Assembly (NCBI GenBank): GCA_903929845.1
Contig: CAIYWF010000093.1
Span: 1-22,102 of the forward strand
Length of the DNA: 22,102 nt
Source: an uncultured Chlorobiaceae bacterium
Lineage (GTDB): Bacteria > Bacteroidota > Chlorobiia > Chlorobiales > Chlorobiaceae
Reading direction: 5' to 3'
Part shown: positions 15,266 through 22,102 of the stretch, in pieces
Layout of the letters: every line of letters starts with the position of its first letter
Position numbering within the stretch: the stretch's first letter is position 1
Notes under the pieces: model-generated
Told to the model about the DNA's origin: nothing
Database searches by the model: none
The model's input: only the letters and a program-made list of their open reading frames with translations
Program-made: the position numbers and the translations under genes

Positions 15266-17530
15266 ATGACCACTCAGACATACAGCGTCAAGGGTATGCA
15301 CTGCGCAAGCTGTGCAGCCATCATCACCAAAAAGCTCTCGAAGGTTGAGGGCATTAAAGAGGTCAATGTTAATCTGGCGACTGAAAAAGCGAAGCTTGAG
15401 TTTGACGACATCGGACTGACACCCGAAGCGCTCAATGAGGTCATCAACAAATATGGCTATTCGCTGGAGATTGAAGAACCTCCTGCGGCTCTTTCGGCAA
15501 CAGCCCCAGATTCCACAAAGAAGAGGGAGGAGAAAGAAAGAGAGCTGCACACCCAGCTCAGAAAGGTACAGTTTGCGCTGCCGGTAGCCCTGCTGGTTTT
15601 TATCCTCATGATGTGGGATATCGCTTCGATGTTCTTCCACGTTATCCCGCATCTGCCTCTCTCCATGGAGCATCTGAATATCTTTTTCATGCTGCTTTCT
15701 ACCTGGATGGTTTTTCGTACCGGCAGGCCATTTCTGCATGGCATTGTGATGTTTGTCAGGAGCGGAGCGGCAAGTATGGATACTCTGATTGGTATCGGGA
15801 CGGTGACAGCCTACCTCTACAGTGCGGTCATCACCCTGATTCCCTCGGTGAAAGAGTTCCTCCATGCACCCGATTCGACCTACTTTGACGTGACCATTGT
15901 CGTTATCGGCTTCGTCCTGCTGGGAAAATATCTCGAAGCCCGCTCAAAGATGAAGACCGGTGAAGCTATCGAAAAGCTGATCAATTTGCAGGCGAAAACG
16001 GCCTTGGTACAGAGAAGTGGCATGGAGGTTGAGATCCCGGTTGAGCAGGTGAGAAAGGGCGACACTATTATCGTGAAGCCCGGCGAAAAGCTTCCTGTGG
16101 ATGGCATTATCACAGTGGGATACTCATCCATTGACGAATCAATGGTGACTGGCGAATCAATACCTGTCGACAAAAAGGCTGGCGACAAGGTGATTGGCGG
16201 CACCATCAACAAACAGGGATCGTTCACCTTTACCGCCTCCAGCATCGGCTCAGAGACAGTGCTTGCACGCATCATCAGGATGGTCGAAGAGGCGCAGGGG
16301 TCGAAAGCGCCCATTCAACAGATTGCCGATACAGTTGCCGGTATTTTTGTGCCGGTTGTTCTGGTTCTGGCTGTGCTCACCTTTCTGATCTGGCTGACGG
16401 TTGGCACGGCATATCTCGGTTTTTCAGTCAGTCTTTCCTACGGCATTCTGGGCATGGTCGGCATTCTGGTGATTGCCTGCCCCTGTGCGCTTGGGCTCGC
16501 CACTCCAACGGCCATCATCGTCGGCATCGGCAAGGGCGCTGAATATGGCATTTTGATCCGCAATGCAGAAAGCCTCGAAAAACTCAGCTCTGTCGATACA
16601 GTTGTGTTCGACAAGACCGGTACCATCACCACCGGAAAGCCGCAGGTGACTGACATTATTTCGCTCAAAAAGGAGAGAAGCACAACTTCCCTGCTGCAGC
16701 TCGCCGCCACCATTGAGAGCCGTTCAGAACATCCTCTGGCGCAAGCAATTGTCGAAGCCGCCCGCAGGGAACAACTCATCCCTGGTGATATCAAGGATTT
16801 TGCGGCACTCGAAGGCATAGGTGTTTCTGCCACGATTAACGGCACTCCCATAAGCGTCCGCAAGCCGATTGAGCGTGAAAAAGCAATACCTGAGCTTCAA
16901 AGACTTCAGGAAGAGGGCAAAACCGTTGTCCTGATTGAGGAGGATAGGAGAACCATAGGGCTGATTGCTCTCGGCGACACCATCAAATCTCAAGCTCGGG
17001 AGGCTGTTGCGTCACTGCAACGCAAGGGTTTAAAAGTGATCATGCTCACCGGTGACAACATGTCGGCTGCACGCTTTATGGCAAAGCAGGTCGGCATTGA
17101 CAAGGTGATTGCCGAAGTGCTGCCCCAAGACAAGGCAAAAAAAATCATGGCGTTGCAGGCAGAGGGCAGGAAAGTGGTGATGGCTGGCGACGGCATCAAC
17201 GACGCTCCTGCACTTGCCCAAGCCGATGTCGGCATTGCCATGGATACCGGAACAGACGTTGCCATTGAATCCGCCGGTATCACCCTGCTCAAGGGCGACA
17301 TCAACAAGGTGGCGCAGGCCATCACCCTCTCACGCGCCACCATGCGCGTCATCCGCCAGAACCTCTTCTGGGCCTTTATCTACAACATCATCGGCATTCC
17401 GCTTGCAGCCGGCGCATTGTTTCCATTGTTGGGTATCTTCCTTAATCCCGTCTTTTCGGGACTTGCCATGGCTGGCAGCAGCGTGTCGGTGGTCAGTAAT
17501 TCGTTGCGGCTGAAAGGGAAGAAGCTGTAG
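15266..17530 (+). CDS. copA: Cu(I)-exporting P1B-type ATPase
   Basis: Inner-membrane ATPase that exports cytosolic Cu(I); 754 residues. One N-terminal HMA domain carries GMHCASC with Cys13 and Cys16. The membrane site is Cys405-Pro-Cys407 in helix 6, Tyr706-Asn707 in helix 7 and Met735 with Ser738-Ser739 in helix 8, which is the full P1B-1 (Cu+) signature. Catalytic motifs are the phosphorylated Asp449 in DKTGT, His489-Pro490 in SEHPLA, TGDN, and GDGINDAP around Asp642. The actuator TGES motif is also present. The gene follows the cupredoxin gene by nine bases and should share its promoter. No Shine-Dalgarno sequence precedes the ATG. A 127-bp AT-rich gap with no clear terminator separates it from the convergent membrane-protein gene. 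Confidence 0.96.
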   Translation: MTTQTYSVKGMHCASCAAIITKKLSKVEGIKEVNVNLATEKAKLEFDDIGLTPEALNEVINKYGYSLEIEEPPAALSATAPDSTKKREEKERELHTQLRKVQFALPVALLVFILMMWDIASMFFHVIPHLPLSMEHLNIFFMLLSTWMVFRTGRPFLHGIVMFVRSGAASMDTLIGIGTVTAYLYSAVITLIPSVKEFLHAPDSTYFDVTIVVIGFVLLGKYLEARSKMKTGEAIEKLINLQAKTALVQRSGMEVEIPVEQVRKGDTIIVKPGEKLPVDGIITVGYSSIDESMVTGESIPVDKKAGDKVIGGTINKQGSFTFTASSIGSETVLARIIRMVEEAQGSKAPIQQIADTVAGIFVPVVLVLAVLTFLIWLTVGTAYLGFSVSLSYGILGMVGILVIACPCALGLATPTAIIVGIGKGAEYGILIRNAESLEKLSSVDTVVFDKTGTITTGKPQVTDIISLKKERSTTSLLQLAATIESRSEHPLAQAIVEAARREQLIPGDIKDFAALEGIGVSATINGTPISVRKPIEREKAIPELQRLQEEGKTVVLIEEDRRTIGLIALGDTIKSQAREAVASLQRKGLKVIMLTGDNMSAARFMAKQVGIDKVIAEVLPQDKAKKIMALQAEGRKVVMAGDGINDAPALAQADVGIAMDTGTDVAIESAGITLLKGDINKVAQAITLSRATMRVIRQNLFWAFIYNIIGIPLAAGALFPLLGIFLNPVFSGLAMAGSSVSVVSNSLRLKGKKL

Positions 17531-17657
17531 GGGAAATATCAATCTCAATGGGTATTTTCTGCTCTCTCACAGACAGAGACACAAACAGCAAAAGTCTATT
17601 CTATCGTCGCATGGCCTTGAATTATAAGTTTATTATTGATTTTTAATTGATGAATTT

Positions 17658-18323
17658 TCAATCTTTTGAACCACAGAAAAGTGTGACAATCTTTTCAACA
17701 AAGGCAATAAAAAAGTAGGACAGGGTTAAGAGAAGAAGAGCAAATTTCATGACTGCGAACATATTTGCTGCCCAAGCCATATCCGGCAATCCTTTTGACT
17801 GCGGCATGGCAAGAATGTTCAACAGATAATAATTTTCGCTACAGTCGAACAGTGCGGCCAGTATTACGGCCCATGACAGTATAATCCCGATTTTTCCGAG
17901 AGTTTTGGCTCCACTCTGAAACATCCTGCGGGCAACAAGCACAGAGGCGTTCGACAGTGTTGCGGAATAAATCAGGATATAGAGAAAATCGAATTTCAGG
18001 GAGAGTTCTGCCAGTGCTGATTGTTCTAGTTGCCATAAGTGAAGGGTGGGAATCGTTCCTTTCATCTTGAACATTGCGGGTAATTCAAATGCGATAATTC
18101 CCCCCGGTGTTTCTGTAGTTGCCAAAGGTTTGAATTTAACGTAAAACGCCAGCGATACCGCAATCAGGATAAACCATAGTATCGGTGCGGCCTGCCGCTG
18201 GCGCTGCTCACCAAGACAGCCAAGTGGTGTTTTGGCAAGCGCTTCTTCCTGTTTCTTGCAAGCATCGGCAGGGTCTGTATTGGTTCCGGTTTCACTCATG
18301 ATTCTTAAGGGCATAGCCTCCAT
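17658..18323 (-). CDS. Four-helix membrane protein of unknown function, downstream of the patatin gene
   Basis: I do not recognise this family. The 221-residue product has a polar N-terminal stretch of about 45 residues and four predicted membrane segments (about 46-62, 111-133, 144-160, 188-209). A loop of roughly 48 residues lies between the first and second. Charged or polar residues sit at the edge of or inside helices: Asp112 (FDFLY), Asp160, Glu163, Asn164 (DCSENYYLL) and Lys193 (VMKFALL). Such residues suggest a functional core and not a plain anchor. It starts 34 bp after the patatin-like gene on the same strand, so the two are probably one transcript. Starts at 18323, 18314 or 18299 are possible; a GGAGG precedes the second by only two bases. 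Confidence 0.72.
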   Translation of the reverse strand: MEAMPLRIMSETGTNTDPADACKKQEEALAKTPLGCLGEQRQRQAAPILWFILIAVSLAFYVKFKPLATTETPGGIIAFELPAMFKMKGTIPTLHLWQLEQSALAELSLKFDFLYILIYSATLSNASVLVARRMFQSGAKTLGKIGIILSWAVILAALFDCSENYYLLNILAMPQSKGLPDMAWAANMFAVMKFALLLLTLSYFFIAFVEKIVTLFCGSKD

Positions 18324-18357
18324 GTTCGTTAAAGAGATATGGCTGAGCTTTATAACA

Positions 18358-21300
18358 TCACAAAGTAAACAGACCCCTGAATACCTTCTGGAATACAGGC
18401 CAGAATGCTTGCCAGTTTTTTGAGACCATATAACTGAGAATAATAAGTCCTGATAAAAAGAGTAAAGAAAAAATGCTCACCCCAAGACGCCACCATACCA
18501 TTATTCTATGACTGACTTTTATTTTATGAACCCAGGTTGCAAGAAGCTGTCTCAACATCAGTACCACGATATCGATGGCAAGAAGGGCAAATCCAAAATA
18601 TTTCAAAGAGGCGTTCTGGCTGTCGAAAAGATAGCCCAAGCTAATCATGACAACAGAAACAAGCATCAATAACTGCAGCCAGTAGCTGGCCAGTACTCCT
18701 GCCATGGTTTTTGGCGTGGAAAAGTCGAGCATGCCGAGCAGAATCCAGTTCAGCTTTTTCAGGTACTCACTTATTTTTCCACCTATTCCTTTTCCATCAT
18801 CAAGCCGTTCGATCATGGAGGAGAGAATACCCGCCCCTCGACCAAGACGTCTGAGGTTTGGTTCGGGCTCAAGCTCCCGGTGAAAATCATAGCGTTTTTT
18901 AAATACTTTTTCCCATTCATACTCCCCGTTTTCATCCTCTTGCTGATCGTCGATATCGAGAGCTTCACGAATTGGCATCAATAGCTCATACTGCTGTTTA
19001 TCTTTCTGCGATTTGAGTTTCGCCAACTCCAGCTCTTCAAGCCACTCATCAAGTACTTCCCTGAGAATGATGTTCTGGGCTTTCCTGATATACTCTTTTC
19101 TTGCAACTTTGCGTTTGCTGTTATTTTCTTTCTGTTCGTCACTCGCTGCTGGCAACTTTTCCGGCAAAAGCGCAGTAATAATTCTTTCAGCGCCATCAAG
19201 ACGTCCCCAGAGAATATCGTTTCTGCGCCACTCCCGGTCAAGAAATCCCCCAAATGCTGCAAGGGAACTCCCGGCAAGTTTTGATTTCTTTTTCGTGGAC
19301 TCATCCCAGAGGCTGGTAGCATCAGCCGGGCTTATCCGGTAGATGTCTACAACGTTCCCTTCGCCATAGTCACCACTCGCAAGAAGCTGAAACGTGGTTG
19401 CATCGTAGAGGTCGTAGCCGAAATCGTAGATAAATCGCACTCTTCCGGCAATCTCGGGATATGTTTCACTGAGTTGACTGAAAGCATCGTACATCTGCTC
19501 ACTGGCGTTGAATGTGCCATGCTCGTGTTTGTTTTTCTGATCAGCAATAACATCATCAAGAACCGACATCAGAGAATAAATTACTGTTTCTGAAACATTC
19601 GATTCTCCGGCGTCGGAATACATGCGACTGATATAACTTTTTATTGTTTTGCTCGTAACTTTACATGGTGGTTTTAGCTCTTCATGTTTTTCCAGTCCGT
19701 TAGATGGTGTATTTACTGAGTCGATAAAATGTTTTAATTTCTTGCACACCTCGGCTGTCGGAAGCTCTTGACTGTTTGGTGTTTCTGGTGTTTCGTCAAG
19801 ACAAGATAATTCTCTGATAAGAAACAGAAGCGTTTCATACAACGGATTCTCCTCTCCAAAAGAGAGCAGTTTTTCCTTGAGCAGGTAATACGATTTCAGA
19901 CTGTTGCCTATCTGTTGATAAAATGATATTATGGCCTGTAAAAAATCGTCATGCCATAAAGTATAGCCCTTGCCGTTGAACAGCCCGAAATAGAGATGAA
20001 TAACATCTTTTTTCGAGATGGCTTTTTCAATAGTTTTACGAATATAACTCAGTCGTCGAATCCGAAAATCGAGATCAAAACTCCGGAAAAACATGTTTTC
20101 CGTTTCCATTTCAGGGTCGCTGTTATTTCCTATGGTGGAGTTATAACGACCTGTCCTCCACCTCCTGAGATGTTCCCGGATATTCTGAACAACTTCAGCG
20201 TCTTCATCAACCATTCCTGCCCTGGCAATCATCAGGGCAAGCTGGTCGGTCAGCAGATTCATTCTTGTGTAATGGTATGCCGGATAGGCTCCGCCCAGTG
20301 CCTTAGACATACCTTGAAAATCTTTCTTTTGGTCTTCGCTGGAAACCGACTCTTCTTCTGGATTGGCAAGCCTCTTCCAGATATCCAAATAATACTGAAG
20401 CCCCTTACGGTCTGATTCTGACAAATTAAGCGGTGTTATCGAAAAAAGATTCTCCAAATCACTTTCGGAAACTGTAGCTGCATACTTTTTAAACTCATGC
20501 CCTGCTAAATGCGCCTTGAGCTGTGCTGCATTATGATTGCGTAATTTTTCGTCAAGGATATTCCGAACCTTTTTTATCCAGTCGTTTCTCTTCAGCAGCA
20601 CGCAGATCTCTTCACGGATGGTTTCATCCCTCGGCAGGGTTAGCGTTAGCATGCTGTTTTTTACAAAAGAGATCTCCTTTCGGCTCTCCGGAGCATCTTT
20701 AGGTTCGGGTGAGGGGTCAATAAAGAGCAGTTTCCTTTCGATCGGGCAAGCCGCCTGACGGGCATGGATGGCATTGATGGCATGCCCGAAAGGCCGGTTA
20801 TCAAGATAGCCTCCATCGGCAAACTCCCTCTTTTCGAGTTCAAAACCATTCTCACGGCTTTCATATCTTTGAAAAAAAGTGGATTGCCACTCCTCAGAAA
20901 AAGTATCCAGGGTATCACAAACCTTTACCGGTTCAAAAGCAGGCGGAATGGAAGAGGTACAGCGGGCGGCGAAGGCAAGCATGGGATCGAACATTCCGGT
21001 GAAGTCATTCTGCCCTTTTTCCCGGAATAAAGTCTCTTTACGATACCTGAACGGAAAAACATGCTTGTATATATGCTCATAGGCTTTTCCGGCACTAAGC
21101 CGCACGGGTCGCTGCAACCCCCTGAGATCGGTCGCCGTAACAAACAGATCCATAATCTCCACATGAGGTTTATTTTTTGCTTCTTTCTCCATATCCGTGA
21201 AGGCTTGAAGCAGTTTCGCATACATTCTCTGGCTGTTAAAGAGAGAACTTTTCGGCTCTTTTGACGGATAAAGGAACGGTTGCGATTGAGAGTCGTTAAG

Positions 21301-21648
21301 CAGCTTATCGATATCTCCTTCATCGAGCCAGATTTTTTCGAGCACCTTGAGGTCTTTCAGACCACGAACAAGGCTTTTTGCAAGACAGATACCGTTGATA
21401 CCGCCTGCTGAAGTACCGGATATGATATCAACAACAAATTTATGGTCGAATGCCCCTACCTCTTTCGATAAATACTCGGCAATCTCTTTATAAACCGATA
21501 CTGTCCCTTGTTTTTCTGGCTCATCTGCCGTTGACCTGGCCAGACTCAGCAATTCCTGGGCAATACCATTCATATAGATAGCGAGCGAGATACCGCCATA
21601 CATAACAACGGCAAACCGGATCTCTTTGGTAATTTCGTGATCGCTCAT
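18358..21648 (-). CDS. Patatin-like phospholipase-family protein with C-terminal membrane helices (DUF3376/TIGR03607-like)
   Basis: A large protein of 1096 residues. The N-terminal 300 residues form a patatin-like acyl hydrolase. It has a Gly-rich oxyanion segment YGGISLAIYMNG (17-28), nucleophile Ser80 in GTSAGGING, and catalytic Asp278 in ADGGYLDNRPFGHAI. The oxyanion segment lacks the Arg/Lys of classic patatin GGGxRG. The middle 700 residues are charged and helix-rich, and look like the DUF3376 region of the TIGR03607 patatin-related family. The end carries three predicted helices (about 988-1008, 1017-1039, 1053-1075), so the enzyme is held in the membrane. Hydrolysis of membrane lipids is likely from the fold; the biological role is not known. 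The ATG at 21648 has no Shine-Dalgarno sequence. The four-helix protein gene follows 34 bp downstream. Confidence 0.9.
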   Translation of the reverse strand: MSDHEITKEIRFAVVMYGGISLAIYMNGIAQELLSLARSTADEPEKQGTVSVYKEIAEYLSKEVGAFDHKFVVDIISGTSAGGINGICLAKSLVRGLKDLKVLEKIWLDEGDIDKLLNDSQSQPFLYPSKEPKSSLFNSQRMYAKLLQAFTDMEKEAKNKPHVEIMDLFVTATDLRGLQRPVRLSAGKAYEHIYKHVFPFRYRKETLFREKGQNDFTGMFDPMLAFAARCTSSIPPAFEPVKVCDTLDTFSEEWQSTFFQRYESRENGFELEKREFADGGYLDNRPFGHAINAIHARQAACPIERKLLFIDPSPEPKDAPESRKEISFVKNSMLTLTLPRDETIREEICVLLKRNDWIKKVRNILDEKLRNHNAAQLKAHLAGHEFKKYAATVSESDLENLFSITPLNLSESDRKGLQYYLDIWKRLANPEEESVSSEDQKKDFQGMSKALGGAYPAYHYTRMNLLTDQLALMIARAGMVDEDAEVVQNIREHLRRWRTGRYNSTIGNNSDPEMETENMFFRSFDLDFRIRRLSYIRKTIEKAISKKDVIHLYFGLFNGKGYTLWHDDFLQAIISFYQQIGNSLKSYYLLKEKLLSFGEENPLYETLLFLIRELSCLDETPETPNSQELPTAEVCKKLKHFIDSVNTPSNGLEKHEELKPPCKVTSKTIKSYISRMYSDAGESNVSETVIYSLMSVLDDVIADQKNKHEHGTFNASEQMYDAFSQLSETYPEIAGRVRFIYDFGYDLYDATTFQLLASGDYGEGNVVDIYRISPADATSLWDESTKKKSKLAGSSLAAFGGFLDREWRRNDILWGRLDGAERIITALLPEKLPAASDEQKENNSKRKVARKEYIRKAQNIILREVLDEWLEELELAKLKSQKDKQQYELLMPIREALDIDDQQEDENGEYEWEKVFKKRYDFHRELEPEPNLRRLGRGAGILSSMIERLDDGKGIGGKISEYLKKLNWILLGMLDFSTPKTMAGVLASYWLQLLMLVSVVMISLGYLFDSQNASLKYFGFALLAIDIVVLMLRQLLATWVHKIKVSHRIMVWWRLGVSIFSLLFLSGLIILSYMVSKNWQAFWPVFQKVFRGLFTL

Positions 21649-21869
21649 AATACGTCAAATTCAGGGTTAAAGAATTTGTCAGTACAGCCTGCAATACAGA
21701 AGAGATGTTTTATTTCAGTAAAAATATATCCAAAAAAGCTTGTTGCAAAAAATATCGGCTCATTTATGGAAAAATAAGCACATAGACGCAAGCATCATTT
21801 TTTACAACAGATATCATCAGGTGCTGCTTTTTCGCAGGGATGACCAACCATCAATATCTTATGAATTCA
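21649..21869. other. AT-rich region upstream of the patatin-like gene
   Basis: No gene, RNA or repeat is convincing in this 221-bp stretch. It should hold the promoter for the minus-strand patatin unit. On the minus strand TTGCAA and TATATT occur within 14 bases of each other (plus positions about 21725-21750), which is a poor promoter match. A weak hairpin TCATC...GATGA with an inner CTGC/GCAG lies near 21807-21842. Confidence 0.5.
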
Positions 21870-21968
21870 TTATTGATTTAGTGATGGAATAAATGCTTCA
21901 TCTCCACTCAATGCATCGCACAGCAACGGCGATAAAGGATCCCAGCTCTTGCAGGCAGCTAATTCCAT
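21870..21968 (-). other. Short coding-like open frame, possible frameshifted tail of the neighbouring gene
   Basis: An ATG at 21968 opens 32 codons ending in TAA at 21870-21872. The peptide begins MELAACKSWDPLSPLLCDAL and ends IPSLNQ, a protein-like composition. It starts seven bases after the stop of the partial gene upstream, in a different frame. Reading back in this frame gives Gln-Tyr-Asp-Arg-Lys before the ATG until a TAA. It may be the true C-terminus of the neighbour, displaced by a one-base change, and not a gene of its own. Confidence 0.4.
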
Positions 21969-21975
21969 TTTGCGA

Positions 21976-22101
21976 TCATATTGATCTTAATATCCAGTCC
22001 CAACCGGTTATAGATTGAACAGAATCAGGACTATCCTTCATTTTCTTCAATCCTTGCGCAGCTTGGGCGATGGCAGCGCCAAGCGTATCAAATACCAGAT
22101 T
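21976..22101 (-). CDS. 3' end of an unidentified gene entering from the right edge
   Basis: An open minus-strand frame runs in from the window edge for 41 codons and stops at TGA (21976-21978). It reads LVFDTLGAAIAQAAQGLKK and then a segment ending ITGWDWILRSI. The Ala-rich helix and the Trp-containing end look protein-coding, and the other frames of this strand close sooner. I do not recognise the family. The stop may be premature, since coding-like sequence continues in another frame just downstream. The gene would read towards the patatin-like gene on the same strand, about 330 bp away. Confidence 0.5.
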   Translation of the reverse strand, partial: NLVFDTLGAAIAQAAQGLKKMKDSPDSVQSITGWDWILRSI

Positions 22102-22102
22102 A

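Noticed and set aside
14900..15865. Minus-strand open frame of 321 codons across the cupredoxin and copA genes
   Set aside because: It is antisense to two well-supported genes; composition is shadow-like (many His, Arg, Gln).
17531..17657. Terminator between copA and the membrane-protein gene
   Set aside because: Only a 5-bp stem (TCTCT/AGAGA) and AT-rich sequence are present, with no stable stem followed by a T-run.
1..22102. CRISPR array, insertion sequence, tRNA or rRNA
   Set aside because: No regularly spaced repeats, transposase motifs, terminal inverted repeats with target duplications, or cloverleaf-like sequences were noticed while reading the gaps. The unidentified gene fragment at the right edge cannot be excluded as part of a mobile element.

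Overview
The window looks like a chromosome segment from a green sulfur bacterium (Chlorobiaceae, close to Chlorobium/Pelodictyon). Three things point there. The malate dehydrogenase is the 310-residue lactate-dehydrogenase-like type. Next to it are a thioredoxin-reductase-like ferredoxin-NADP reductase without the CxxC motif and menA, the arrangement I recall from Chlorobium. Almost no gene has a Shine-Dalgarno sequence, as in the Bacteroidota-Chlorobiota lineage. Family names come from reading motifs; no database search was run.

Left part (1-7022). The end of a ribosomal operon (possible rplU tail, rpmA) closes at a strong hairpin terminator and is followed by mdh. mdh converges on a tightly packed six-gene minus-strand unit, with a perfect 32-nt palindrome between the two ends as a shared terminator. 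In transcription order the unit is: a small Cys-containing unknown protein, ferredoxin-NADP reductase, menA, N-carbamoylputrescine amidase, a Ste24-type membrane protease and agmatine deiminase. It joins electron transfer (ferredoxin/NADP, menaquinone) to the two-enzyme agmatine-to-putrescine route.

Middle part (7023-17530). After a 457-bp divergent intergenic region comes prfC (release factor 3). Ten bases later a copper/silver export operon starts: an outer-membrane TolC-like channel (cusC-like), an adaptor with an N-terminal metal-binding domain (cusB-like) and a complete HME-RND pump with the methionine triad of CusA. After a 144-bp gap holding a hairpin and a promoter-like sequence come a small secreted cupredoxin-fold protein with no histidine and a Cu(I) P1B-ATPase (copA). 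The ATPase would move cytosolic Cu(I) to the periplasm, the small protein could hold it there, and the RND complex would expel it across the outer membrane. No copper-responsive regulator is visible.

Right part (17531-22102). A minus-strand pair encodes a 1096-residue patatin-like protein (DUF3376/TIGR03607-like, with C-terminal membrane helices) and, 34 bp downstream, an unrecognised four-helix membrane protein. This pair is the best candidate here for a poorly described system. At the right edge a minus-strand gene enters the window. Its last 41 codons are visible, and coding-like sequence seems to continue in another frame past its stop, which suggests a frameshift.
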